64,000 nucleotides of DNA from Diphasiastrum complanatum. Lineage: Eukaryota > Streptophyta > Lycopodiopsida > Lycopodiales > Lycopodiaceae. This document shows positions 1-11,093 of the stretch, piece by piece. The stretch spans positions 26,277,303-26,341,302 of the forward strand of contig CM055108.1 of assembly GCA_029204225.1 (NCBI GenBank), written 5' to 3'. The position numbers and the translations under genes were made by a program. The notes below the pieces were generated by a model. The model saw only the letters and a list, made by a program, of their open reading frames with translations. It ran no database searches and was not told where the DNA came from. The stretch's first letter is position 1. The number at the start of each line of letters is the position of its first letter.

Positions 1-115
1 CCATAGAATCAAAGATAGATCTTGAATCTCAATCTAGTCTTGATCTTGGTGCATCTACACACCTTAGGAGATCACAAGTACATGTTGTGGACACTCCACA
101 CATGTGAATTCTACG
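1..115 (+). repeat. Copia-1 left LTR, 3' end only
   Basis: Bases 1-115 match 4544-4658 except for one substitution in the CACATGTG/CACGTGTG stretch and the last base (CTACG against CTACA). The LTR ends directly before the primer-binding site. Confidence 0.93.
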
Positions 116-128
116 TGGTATCAGAGCC
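116..128 (+). other. Copia-1 primer-binding site
   Basis: The sequence tggtatcagagcc is the standard plant Copia PBS, complementary to the 3' part of initiator tRNA-Met, and follows the LTR end directly. Confidence 0.9.
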
Positions 129-871
129 TACCTAAGGTTACCATGCATTTTTATCCATTTAAGTGAAAACTATTCATCAATCTTGAGCTAGAAATTGTCA
201 AGATCCATTTTCCTAGCTATCTTGTCCAATTTTGGATCAAAAGAGATCAAAAGGACATTGATTGGGTCTGACCTGTTACTGTACGGAATCAGGTGCTCAG
301 ACACGTGTGAGGAACATCCAATTTCAGTTTGGAAGTTCTCTCTCATGCTTGATCCATTTATCTTGCTTGATAGCTTGTTTTGAAGCTATTTTTGTCTAGT
401 TTTTGATGCAATCAGTTTCATTCCATTTGGTTGAGCCAATCAGAAGCTATAAGCTTTTGAAGAGGGTTAGGTAGGACACCTAGACCTGGGTGGACACATT
501 TGGTTTGGTCAAAAGATTGCTTGGTTGATCCAAAATCACAGTTGAATGCTTACCAATCTCATCTATATGTGATCTAGGCACTGTTTTGAGATCTTAGCCA
601 TTTTGTTTCATGCAATATTATTGTATTTAAGTCAAATTTGGTTTCTTAGTGTACTTCACACGTGCTAAGAGTGTTTGATCCTAACTTTGCCCATACTCCA
701 TCATTTGATGTGAAATAGATCTTGTTTTAGAGAGATTTGTGTAGCTTGTGAGAATCAATTCACAAATAGTTGCAAGATTTTTCATAGGAGGAGATAGTAC
801 TCCATTATTGGATCCTATTGAGAGTGTGTAGCAACATTTATTGTTCATCATTTGAGTTTTTTTCACTTCAA

Positions 872-1891
872 ATGTCTTCAGTGGGTTTATCCTTGTTGGA
901 ACCAAGTGAAAGATTGTCCACTTCAAACTATTCGATTTGGAAGATGAGGATGGAGTCCATCTTGATCCTTCAAGACGTGATGGACATAGTTATTGGCCTT
1001 GAAGAAGAACCACAAGTTCTTCAAGAAATTCAAAAATACAAAAAGAGAGCTAGGATGGCTCTCCACTACATTAAGATGAATGTCTCTAATGAGATATTGA
1101 GGGAGATATGTACTTGTACAATAGCCAAAGAAGCTTGGGATTGTCTCAAGACTATCTATGAGGCTAAGAATACCTCTAGGCTTCTCACTCTTAGGAATCA
1201 AATCTTTCAAAGTAGCCAAAAGAGTGATGAGAGTGCATCTAGTTATGTTTTGAGAGTAAAAGATATTCATAGAGAACTTGCTTGTATTGGTGATTCCATC
1301 AATCAAAATGAGCTAGTCCAAGTCATTCTCAATGGCTTGAGAAGTGAATTTGATAACCTTGTCCAATCCTATGCCATTAAGGAGGGGCTACCAAGTTTGG
1401 AGGCTCTCCAAAGTGTGCTAATTTCAGAAGAATCAAGACAAGAGTACAAGCTCTTGAGGATGGACAAGCTTTCTCTCACTCATAATGATGGCAAAGCTCT
1501 CTTTGCCAAGGATAAGCACAAAGGGAGGAGCAAGAACCAACATCAACAATCCTCAAGCAAGGACAAAGTCAAATCCAAAGACAAAGATGAGGAGGAAGAT
1601 GATTCCTCTAATGCTTCATCATCCAAGCTCAAGAAGAAGAAGATCAAGTGCTTTTATTGTGGCAAGAAAGGCCATTGTGCCACCAATTGCTTCAAGAAGA
1701 AGAATCAACTCAAGCAAGCCAACATTACCAATGAGAAGGAAGACACTATTGCAAGTGATGGAGAGGGATCTCATATGGTCTCCAGTTTCTCATCTACTCC
1801 TTTCAAGAACGACGGCCTATGGTATATTGATAGTGGAGCCTCTTCACATATGTGTAGCTCCAAGGACTTTCTCTTCTATTGCACCTTATGA
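872..1891 (+). pseudogene. Copia-1 gag and protease N-terminus
   Basis: I take the ATG at 872 (MSSVGLSLLEP) as the likely Gag start; an in-frame ATG at 818 adds only 18 residues unlike the family. The product has a UBN2-type Gag region (NYSIWKMRM, then AWDCLKTIYEAK), a Lys/Glu-rich linker, a CCHC zinc knuckle (CFYCGKKGHCATNC, about 1650-1690) that packages RNA, and the protease active-site motif DSGASSHMC near 1828-1855. The frame then runs into TGA at 1889. Homology continues in the next frame, so one base was probably lost around 1868. Polyprotein function is broken here. Confidence 0.88.
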
Positions 1892-3017
1892 TGGAGTCAA
1901 GAAATCAATATACACTGCAAATGATTTTAAATGTCCTATTGAAGGCATAGGGAACATTCCCTTGAAGCTTGCATCCTCTAAAGTTCTTTCTCTCTCTAAG
2001 CTTACTAAGAATCTTATTAGTGTTGGCCAATTGCTTGATAATGGCCTTGATGTAAAATTCAATGTTGATACTTGCACTATCAAGAAGAATGATGAGATAC
2101 TTGCATTAGGATCTAGATTTGGAGGCATCTATAAACTAGATCCAAATGAGTATGTGAATGCTTGTAATGTTGCTCTTGTGAACAAGCTCTCTATGGAGGA
2201 ATTATGGCATAGGAGGTTGGGACATCCCAACTACAAATCCATGCTCTCTATGATCAAAGAGGCCAAAGCTATTGGCCTGCCAAAGTCGTTCTCGAAGAAG
2301 ATCAAGCCTTGTGAGGCTTGTGCTATTGCTAAATCTCACAAAAAGCCATTTACAAGATCTTCTATCAAAAGCAAGCATCCTTTGGAGTTAATCCACTCGG
2401 ATGTGCATTTCTCATCAACTATAAGCAAGGGAGGGGCCACTTGTTTTGTTACTTTCATTGATGATTTCACAAAATGCACTTGGATATATCTTCATAAATC
2501 TATGGTGTTTGAGCATTTCCTTGTTTTCAAAGCTTATGTAGAGAAGCAATTCTCATTCAAGAAGGAAGATCCTAGTGCATGCAAAGGGATCATGGTTGGA
2601 TACTCATCCACCAAGAAGGCCTATAGAGTCTTTGTACTCTCTACTTCTCAAGTTATTGAAAGTAGAGATGTTGTCTTTCATGAAGATCAATACTCATCTT
2701 TTGAAGAGGCCGAGATCAAGAAGTCTATGGATGCATCACCAATTATTGATTTTGAAGACAATTATGATGTGATGGGGTTGAGATTTGAAGAAGACTCTCC
2801 TCAGATTTTCTCACCAAGAAGATCCATGAGAGATAGATCCGAGCCTAAGAGGCTCTCATATGTTGACAAAGGCAAACAAGTGGATCTTGATTCCACTAAT
2901 TATGTTTTTTATGTCTCTCATGAAGAGCCAAAGAATGTACAAGAGGCACTCAATACCAAGGAGTGGTATGATGCCATGAAGCAAGAGTATGATGCATTGA
3001 TCACCAACAATACTTAG
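1870..3017 (+). pseudogene. Copia-1 protease remainder and deleted integrase
   Basis: After the frameshift the frame carries the rest of the protease, a GAG-pre-integrase zinc domain (LWHRRLGHPNYKSM, then CEACAIAKSHKKPF) and the first integrase core aspartates (HSDVHF, FIDDF). After about 2550 it jumps straight to the post-integrase segment (GIMVGYSSTKKAYRVF), so the core part with the second catalytic Asp and the Glu is deleted. The frame ends at TAG 3015-3017, where relatives usually have Trp (NNT-stop-ELV), consistent with a TGG to TAG transition. Strand transfer cannot be encoded. Confidence 0.88.
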
Positions 3018-4025
3018 GAGCTTGTGGATCCTCCATCCAACAAGCATGTGATTGGTTGCAAGTGGGTATTTCGGATCAAGTTTAATCATGATGGCACCAT
3101 CAACAAGTATAAAGCAAGATTATGTGCCAAAGGATTTGCTCAAATCCATGGTCTTGATTATGAGGAGACCTTTGCACCCGTTGCAAAGATGGTGACAATA
3201 AGAATTCCTATTTCTCTTGCTTGTTTCTTTAAGTGGAAGGTGTTCCAATTAGATGTATCCAATGCTTTTCTAAATCGTTATCTTGAGGAGGACATCTATA
3301 TGGAACAACCTCAAGGATTCATCAAGGATGAGTCCAAAGTGTGCTTGCTCTTCAAAAGTCTTTACGGACTCAAGCAATCACCAAGATCATGGTATTCAAG
3401 ACTTAATTCTTTTCTTATCTCACTAGGATTTACTCTTAGTGACTATGATCCTTCCATGTATCTAAAGTTTGTTGATAGCAATATTGTCATTCTTCTAATT
3501 TATGTTGATGACATTATTCTTTGTGGAAGTTGTATCAAGCTAGTTGATGAAACTAAGCTAGCACTTGGATGTGAGTTTAAAATGCAAGATCTAGGAGAGA
3601 TACATTACATCCTAGGCCTAGAAATTGATTTTTATGAAAATCATGTCTTTATATGCCAATCTAGATATGCTCACTCTATGTTGAAAAATTTTCATATGGA
3701 AAATTCTAAGAGCATAGATACTCCAATGGAGCAAATTGTAAAACATCCTAATAAAGGTGATGAAAGATCCTTTGAGGACATCACAATTTTTAGGAGTCTT
3801 GTAGGCTCCTTGATTTGGCTTACCATTACTAGGCCCGATCTAAGTTTTTGTGTGCACAAATTGAGTCAATTTATGCAAGATCCTAAGATCCATCATTGGA
3901 AGATGGCCAAGAGGATTCTAAGATATGTATCTTCATCTTGTGATTATGGTCTACTTCATAAAAGTGAAGATCTATCCATTGTTGGCTACTCAGATTTGGA
4001 CTTTGCAAGAACAAATTTGGCATAG
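3018..4025 (+). pseudogene. Copia-1 reverse transcriptase and truncated RNase H
   Basis: This is the same frame as the block before the TAG. It shows Copia RT landmarks: KARLCAKGFAQ, FAPVAKM, FQLDVSNAFL, LYGLKQSPRSWYSRL and the catalytic YVDD near 3510. The connection domain (RSLVGSLIWLTITRPDLSF) and the start of RNase H (RILRYVSSSCDYGLL, GYSDLDFA) follow. The ORF stops at 4025 and the rest of RNase H is reduced to scraps up to about 4100. RT residues look intact, so the decay is mainly deletional and nonsense. Confidence 0.9.
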
Positions 4026-4145
4026 ATGACAAATTATGCATTTCCACTTGTAATGCCACTATTGAGCCAAAATAGAGTAAGAGGCTAAACTCGTGCCAAT
4101 TAGAGTGTAGACAAGTGTAATGCTTTTGTTTGATGAATTCTAAGA

Positions 4146-4264
4146 GGTCCAATAGGATTTAGAGGTGGAACCATGTGAGGTCCAATAGGAATTTGAGGTT
4201 TGCTTGAAAATAGTCCAATAGAATTAAGAGGTGCATGGATCAATGGTCCAATAGGATTAAGAGG
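4146..4264 (+). repeat. Four tandem polypurine-tract-like units
   Basis: GTCCAATAGGATT-AGAGGTG is repeated four times, starting near 4146, 4179, 4212 and 4245, with a period of 32-34 bp. Three of the copies end in AGAGG followed by TG; the second has TTGAGGTTTG. This looks like the polypurine tract and LTR edge copied in tandem at the 3' end of Copia-1. Confidence 0.75.
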
Positions 4265-4658
4265 TGACAAAGTGTGGTTCAATCATAGTTAAGCATAGTG
4301 GTAGCTCGTGGATCTACTAGTATCATTGTACTCCTCATTCTGGATCTAATTGATTTGGAGATTGTGTGGATTTTGAGTGTTATTGGATTTCTAGCTTTCT
4401 CTCTCTACTTGAGAGCTCATGATGATTTTCTCTCTCTACCCGAGGAGAGCAGCTTGTTTTTTACTTAGAATAATTTATGAATACTTCCCACACGTGTGAG
4501 TGAGAGTTGGAAGTGATTGAATGCATGTAGTAGTGTGTTTTTGCCATAGAATCAAAGATAGATCTTGAATCTCAATCTAGTCTTGATCTTGGTGCATCTA
4601 CACACCTTAGGAGATCACAAGTACATGTTGTGGACACTCCACACGTGTGAATTCTACA
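4265..4658 (+). repeat. Copia-1 right LTR (start inferred)
   Basis: The end at 4658 (TTCTACA) is fixed by identity to the left LTR. The start is placed after the last purine tract (TTAAGAGG then TG at 4265), but an earlier unit of the tandem repeat could be the real edge because the left LTR start is outside the window. Confidence 0.6.
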
Positions 4659-7600
4659 TAAAGATGCAGAAGTGAGACTCCAAGAAAATTCCAACTACAA
4701 AAAAGCTTCCCCTCACCATCTCCACACTTGAAAAGATCTTATTAGTTGTAACACATGGTTTAATGGGTTTTTCCAATTATTGCAAAAGATTACTTTTTGT
4801 TAATAAAGAGCGTTAAATAATGGAAAGATCTTGATTCCTTAAGAAATTATTCCTAAAATCCACTTTCATGGGAATGTATGAACTGATGATGGGCCAACAT
4901 TTTTTTGAAAGTGTAAATGGCCTTACCTAGTTTCTTGGCATATTATAAAATCTTTATGAAATTTGAAAGTGCCTTCACAAAATGATATAAACATAAAGAG
5001 AGGGTGGGGCATGGGGAGGGACACATGTCGGAGGGTAGGGCCACTCCGAGGGCAGGCCAAGCCCTCTTTCAATGTTAGTAATTTATTTTTTCTTCCTCTT
5101 TACCCAATGCTGATTTAAAAAAAAAAATTCCCCAATATTTTTGGGCAACTTCTCAACGTTATGCTAAAGTACACATGTGCTTCTACTATTGGTCCAAAAA
5201 AGGTTCAAAAGGCTAAAAAAAAAAAAATGCATCTTCACCAAAAGGCCCTTTTTGAAGCTTAACTTCCTCTAATATACATGGCACATGCACATTCCATTAG
5301 AGTTTGTGGCCATATGTGGTAGCTCCTCATTGGTTGTCCACATTAACATTCCATCAGAAAAAAAAAAAAAAAAAAAAAACTAAAAATAGTGGACAAGTTA
5401 ATGGCAAATAGAAATCACAAAAAAAATGTCCACTTGGTCATTCATACAAAAACTATTGCAAAACACAAAAATAAAAAACAAAAAACCAAAACTAAATGAA
5501 TTTTTTTTTTTTTTTTGCATCTGCTCACATAGGGCTTCGACTTGAGCGCATAAGGCCTCTGGCCTAGTATGATGATTCCTTCGCATAGTTGCCCCCAGAG
5601 TGGAAGGCCCTAAGACCAAAGACTTCCACCCCACATGTTTTTGAATTTCTTACTCATGTTTATCATTTTTTGGAATGTGAGATGCTTGAACATTGAACAC
5701 TCAATTGAAAGAGTAGTGGACATCATTTTCGCTTAATCCTCTTAAGATCTATCTCCAAGAGTGTGAGTGTGAGTGACCTTAGTGAATCTTTTTTTGATAA
5801 AGAGTTGGGCTTCGTTTTATTAAAATTTCATTCAAAGTACTTATAGAAAAAAAACGCTAGATAAAAAGAAAATGACTGCAAACTCATATTGCCTTTGAGT
5901 ACCCGATTTAATGGAAAAAGTTGGTCAAAAGATGATGATTTTTTGGAGAGAGTTGAAAATCTAAAGAAGCTCTATGATCAACCCTAGTCATAGGCTCAAA
6001 CCGTAAATTAGTGCACCTCAAGTAGTGCTTAGGGGACCCTATGGACTCTCTTAGTCACTACATGCCAATATCGTTAATATATGGTATTCCAACGACATAC
6101 TTGGATGGGAGGATTGTCATACTCATTTTGTTAATCACAAGTGAAAAATTGGGAGGGATTTATAGAAATCACTACCCCCTTTGTCCTTTGTTGAGAATAA
6201 ATATATTTAATCTCTCTAATGCATACCTTATCTCAGGAATTATGGAAAAGACTAGATTTTTGTTTTTTTATCATTCAAATATGATCTCAATTACTTCATT
6301 CTGACCTTTATTTTGTATGTGAAATAGAAATGACCACCTTACAACCTCTAAATTCTACCACATTAAAAATATATTAAAGAGATTGGTGTATAGACCCACA
6401 CAACTAATGTCTCCAAATTTACTAGTAAATGACTGCAAAAATATCTTCGCATATGTAGAATACCTACATTGAGCTTGATCCTAATAGTGGATTGCCTTTA
6501 CGACTAGTCACTAGCACTCATCTCAACTAAATAGAGTTTAATAAGATCGACTTTCTGTTGTGTTGTAGGCACAAAATATTTCAAAGATCAAAACCTTCAT
6601 TCATTTTATCAATCCATTAAATTGATGTGATTGATATTTCCACAGTTGTTAAGCTTAGTGATTTGCTAGCCTTGTTGTAAGTGTATAGAATGGCTCAAAA
6701 TCGAGCGCAAGTTTGTGCTACTTCAGGTTGCTCACCTTTCAAAATTGAAGTCAAACATTGGGTGGATTTCAAGATCCCAAAATGTTCTAATATGAATGGA
6801 AAAATGTCCAAGATTATTTTCAAGAAAAAAATAGTAATTTCTATAAGATTGTAATCAATCGGTCCACATATAAACTAGATCTTTCATACAACAAGAATTG
6901 ATTTTGTTTACCATGATAGCCATTCAAAAATGACCAATATCATACATAATGACACATCTAAAATGAAGACCTTGATATGAGGTGGAATATTGGTTTAGGA
7001 TTATTGGTATGGAGACCTACCTATCCTATATACATGGATTCAATTAGTCTATTCAAGACTTGATGCATGGTAAGAGCATGTGTGTAGCAAGGATGTATTC
7101 TCTAGCCTCTTCTTAGTGATCTATCTCTATCTTTCTCTCAACAATGGAACCAACATTAGAATGTCTGTAGACATCATCTCAACAATGGTCAATATTGGGG
7201 ACATGGTGTAGGCAATAAATTTGCTACAACAACAAATAGTGGACGTGAAAAACAAACTTGAAAGGGTCGAGCAAGAGCTGATGAACACTAAAAGCTAGTC
7301 AGGGCAAGTGCTACTATACTCTATATCTAGACCAGAATTTTTGAGGGTAATCGAGAAGGAACATCATCCCCACATCGTTTTGCCCTGGTTGTGGACTAAT
7401 GGACTTAACCTTTTCTTTTTATGCACGGTTTGTCGGACAAAACCAGGATTGCTATTATGATCGTGTTTTTATGCGGTAAGGGGTATACATGGTAGCATTA
7501 TCTTAAAGGCAAGCTTAACACACTAATGACTTGGGATGGATTTCAAGAGGCTTCTAACATTGCATTTTTGCCACTGGAGGGGCACGCGTGGGGTAGCTCT

Positions 7601-7880
7601 CCATAGTCCTTGACCATTTATGTATATGCATCTTGAAGGTGCAAGTATGTTAGCACCTATGATGCAAGATCTATTGCATTCTTTGCCTTCTTGCATGTGC
7701 CCTTTTGCTCTTTCCCGTGCTTATGTTCAGCAATTCCACTACAAAAACATGATGATGAACTGTAGGATTAACTAATAACATAAGGAAATGGACAAAATGG
7801 GCATTGTCTCACAAGAACAAAGCTAATTCTTGTGGTGCTCTTGGAAAGAAAGCTTGAACTTGTATCTGATGGAATAGAAG
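4659..7880. other. Intergenic, no gene recognised
   Basis: AT-rich DNA with A-tracts (5216-5227, 5357-5378) and a T-tract (5501-5516). No conserved domain is visible in any frame. Around 7170-7590 short stretches read like an old Ty3/gypsy gag (a Gln/Lys-rich coiled segment, then a TWDGFQEA-like string), but frames are broken and I do not call it. Confidence 0.5.
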
Positions 7881-10800
7881 ATGGTTGTGAATGTTGTGTA
7901 TCCAGGATTACAGGTTCAGGATGTCCAAGCTTTGATATCTCTCAAAACAGTGCTTATGCTTGCCAATCCAAATATCTCCAGCAGCCCACTTGTATCTTGG
8001 GAACAAAATGCCACGGATCCATGTAACTGGGAGGGAATTCAGTGTTCTTTTGTTTCTGGAGTAACTAGGGTAACAAGCTTGGATTTATCCAACAGCACAT
8101 TGAAGGGTGACATTCCTGCTCAGCTATTCAATCTTACAGCTCTAGTTTCTTTGTCTCTAAAACTCAACCAATTCAATGGTACCATTCCCTCTGCATTTGG
8201 AAACCTTTCTTCCCTGAATAATTTGGACCTTTCCAACAACTCCTTAAATGGCAAAATTCCAGAAAACCTTCTTTATCTGATTAATTTGCAGTATCTGAAC
8301 ATGGCTGGCAATCAGCTGACTGGTGGAATCCCTGATGCACTTGCCGTTATGTGTGGTAATTTGAAAATCCTCAACATTTCTAATAACCCGAATCTTGGTG
8401 GGCAACTTCCTCTCGGAATTTATGCTTGCAAAAATCTGACTGCTCTTGATCTCGAGCTCAGCAATTTGCAGGGTTACATACCTATTGAGCTGGGCCAGAT
8501 TCCAAGCCTTCAATTCTTGAACCTGGGAGGCAATAATTTCACAGGAAAACTTCCAGATGAACTTTTTTCTAGCTGTTCTTCTCTGTCACATATGGATCTC
8601 TCCCTGAATAATTTGACTGGAAGGATTCCACCTGCAATTGGAAACTGCAGTGCATTATCAATTTTGATGCTTAGTCAGAATCATCTGACATCAATTCCCG
8701 TAGAGTTAAGTCAGCTCACTAACCTCACATGGTTATTTCTGGGACAAAATCAAATTGTAGGTGAGATTCCTCCCCAGATAGCTAACTTGGTCAGCCTCAC
8801 TATCCTTGATTTGAGAGGTAACGAGTTCAGAGCCAATATTCCCCCCACCCTGGGCCACCTGATATCCTTACAGTACTTGATGCTAGAAAACAATAACTTC
8901 TCTGGAAGTTTACCAACAGAAATTGCAAAGCTTTCAAATTTGATATATTTGGATGTTAGTGATAATCTACTTGGAGGAGCAATCCCAGATTGTTTACAAA
9001 ACTTGACCAGTATTAAGTTCCTCTTTCTTGCCAACAATTCTTATGCAGGAGATATTCCTCCTGAGCTGGGTTATCTCCCCAACTTGCAGGTCCTTGACCT
9101 TGGAGACAACAAACTAACTGGAAACATTCCAAACACCATAGGGTACCTTCATAGTCTACTATGGCTTCGTCTGGCAAACAATCGCCTCAGTGGTCCAATT
9201 CCGTATGAAATTGGAAACTGTGCTAGCCTCATGTGGCTGAATCTGTTCAACAATTCACTCTCAGGTCCAATACCGGAAAGTATAGGTGATATTGGCAGAA
9301 TGTCAGTAGCGACATTTACATCAAACAGCAAGAATCTCCTCTATCTTCCAATACAGCTAGGTGAGTGCAATATGTTTTTACGGTGGTTGCCAGATTCAGA
9401 ATATCCTTTCAATCAATATCCGGCTGTGTTTCCCCATACAAAGTGCAGCTCGTTCTGGAATAAAATCATAACAGGTGATGTAATTTTACCTCTCTGCAAG
9501 GATCAGTCAAGAATTGCTGAGAATGGCTACATCCAACTGTCAATGAACATGTTAAGTGGCAGTTTGCCGATAAGCTTGAGTGAAACAGACCGCATTAATG
9601 CCATATTCATGTCTAACAACTATCTATCGGGTGTCATACCTAATATATTCAACAGGCCTGGACTGGCATTCTTACGTCTGCATAACAATCTCTTGACAGG
9701 ACCTATTCCTTATGACTTATCACAAATGAAGTGTGTAATTGTCATGGATCTTTCGTTCAACAACCTTAGTGGATCCATACCCGACTCACTGGAATATTGT
9801 TCAGCACTTACTGTATTCAATGTTTCTTACAATCCACTTTTATCTGGGCCGATTCCAATTGGTGGGCAGCTTCTAACGTTTCCTTCATCATCATACCTGG
9901 AAGACAATTTGTTATGCTTCCTGAGCAACTATAATTTAAGTGATAATTGCAAGATACCCATTTGCAAGTCTTCTAGTCCAACCCAAACACAAGGTCCTCA
10001 CACTTCTGCATCTCGGCCCGCCAGACTTGAGACTGCAACAGTGATTGGCATTATTCTTGTCTGTGCTTCGGGTGTTGTAGCAATCATTGTCGTAGGATTC
10101 TGTTTTGTAAGGAGGAGTGCATTCAGTAAGGCAGCATCCAGTCTCGTGGTTGACCTCAAAGAGAGTGCTTGCCTTGGAGATAATGCTGTACAGGTGTCCT
10201 TAATCTCCACAGAGTTGCCTAGGCAGCTCAAATATACAGACTTGTTGATGGCAACCAGCAACTTTGATGAAGCTAATATAATTAGTAAGAGAGGCTACAC
10301 AGTTGTCTACAAAGCCACGCTGATGGATGGATCGTTGGTTGCCATAAAGAAGATCATCCAGCAGGACCCGCTTGCTGATCTAAGATTTTTGGCCGTGATT
10401 GAAAGCATAAGCCAAGCAAACCAAGAAAATATCGTTCCAATTTTAGGATGCTCAGTTATTGGAAGTGAAAAGCTACTTGTGTATAAGTACATGGTAAATG
10501 GAAGCTTAGATGATTGGCTACACGAGCGGCCAGGGGGTAAGAAAGCCTTGAATTGGCCCCGAAGACTCAAAATTGCAATAGGAATGGCAACAGGGCTGAA
10601 ATTTCTTCACCATAATTGCTCACCTCTAATCATCCATGGAAATATAAAATCCAGCAATATTCTTTTGGATGAAAGTTTTGAGCCTCGCTTAACTGACTTC
10701 GGCCTTGCAGAAGCGCTGAATGGGAGCGAGACACATGTCAGCTCTATAGTAGTTGCAAATGTGGGATATCTTCCACCAGAGTATGGTCAGACCTGGAGAG

Positions 10801-11093
10801 CTACTGTAGAAGGAGATGTTTACAGTTTTGGAGTCGTTCTGTTGGAGTTGATTAGTGGCAGAAGACCTACGGATGTTGCCTACAATGATCAAGATTGCAG
10901 GAATATTGTGGAATGGGTAAAGGCATTGAGACAGGATAGGAAAGAAGAAGATGTGTACGACCCTGTTGTAACACTCTCTGGAGATCCAGAAGAGCTTCTG
11001 AAACTTCTAGAGCTCGCCACTCGATGCACACATGAGGTTTTCGTGAAAAGACCCAGTATGCAAGATGTCCTGGAAGCATTTGAGGAGGTTTAG
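7881..11093 (+). CDS. LRR receptor-like protein with degenerate kinase (RLK-A)
   Basis: A 1070-residue frame in a single block encodes a plasma-membrane receptor. Residues 17-56 form the N-terminal LRR cap with the Cys pair C48/C55. About 20 LRRs with LxxLxLxxNxLxGxIP spacing cover 65-660, interrupted by an island at about 470-550 (C496, C522, C539, RWLP, FWN) like that of Arabidopsis At1g74360. A transmembrane segment lies at 719-741 and the kinase-like domain at about 795-1068. VAIK Lys823, DFG (939-941) and PPEY (965-968) are kept. The glycine loop is lost (S802, R804, T807), Val839 sits at the alpha-C Glu position, and HRD reads HGN (919-921), so it is probably an inactive pseudokinase. 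The ATG at 7881 gives no signal peptide; CAG at 7913-7915 may be a 3' splice site (phase 1) with a signal-peptide exon upstream. AATAAA lies at 11108. Confidence 0.88.
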   Translation: MVVNVVYPGLQVQDVQALISLKTVLMLANPNISSSPLVSWEQNATDPCNWEGIQCSFVSGVTRVTSLDLSNSTLKGDIPAQLFNLTALVSLSLKLNQFNGTIPSAFGNLSSLNNLDLSNNSLNGKIPENLLYLINLQYLNMAGNQLTGGIPDALAVMCGNLKILNISNNPNLGGQLPLGIYACKNLTALDLELSNLQGYIPIELGQIPSLQFLNLGGNNFTGKLPDELFSSCSSLSHMDLSLNNLTGRIPPAIGNCSALSILMLSQNHLTSIPVELSQLTNLTWLFLGQNQIVGEIPPQIANLVSLTILDLRGNEFRANIPPTLGHLISLQYLMLENNNFSGSLPTEIAKLSNLIYLDVSDNLLGGAIPDCLQNLTSIKFLFLANNSYAGDIPPELGYLPNLQVLDLGDNKLTGNIPNTIGYLHSLLWLRLANNRLSGPIPYEIGNCASLMWLNLFNNSLSGPIPESIGDIGRMSVATFTSNSKNLLYLPIQLGECNMFLRWLPDSEYPFNQYPAVFPHTKCSSFWNKIITGDVILPLCKDQSRIAENGYIQLSMNMLSGSLPISLSETDRINAIFMSNNYLSGVIPNIFNRPGLAFLRLHNNLLTGPIPYDLSQMKCVIVMDLSFNNLSGSIPDSLEYCSALTVFNVSYNPLLSGPIPIGGQLLTFPSSSYLEDNLLCFLSNYNLSDNCKIPICKSSSPTQTQGPHTSASRPARLETATVIGIILVCASGVVAIIVVGFCFVRRSAFSKAASSLVVDLKESACLGDNAVQVSLISTELPRQLKYTDLLMATSNFDEANIISKRGYTVVYKATLMDGSLVAIKKIIQQDPLADLRFLAVIESISQANQENIVPILGCSVIGSEKLLVYKYMVNGSLDDWLHERPGGKKALNWPRRLKIAIGMATGLKFLHHNCSPLIIHGNIKSSNILLDESFEPRLTDFGLAEALNGSETHVSSIVVANVGYLPPEYGQTWRATVEGDVYSFGVVLLELISGRRPTDVAYNDQDCRNIVEWVKALRQDRKEEDVYDPVVTLSGDPEELLKLLELATRCTHEVFVKRPSMQDVLEAFEEV

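Larger units (their letters stand above)
1..4658 (+). mobile_element. Copia-1: defective Ty1/copia LTR retrotransposon
   Basis: The internal order is PBS, gag, protease, integrase, reverse transcriptase, RNase H, which is the Copia order. The 3' end of the left LTR (1-115) is matched by 4544-4658 with only two differences, so the copy is recent. The coding region is nevertheless broken: a frameshift near 1868, the second half of the integrase core missing, an in-frame TAG at 3015-3017 and RNase H cut short at 4025. The upstream part of the left LTR and its target site lie outside the window, so the TSD cannot be read. Confidence 0.93.

Noticed and set aside
7600-7740. Signal-peptide exon for RLK-A (short frame MMQDLLHSLPSCMCPFALS)
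   Set aside because: The donor context is weak and the hydrophobic core is poor; not enough to call.
9998-10570. - strand frames inside RLK-A
   Set aside because: Shadows of the strong + strand receptor frame; no domain.
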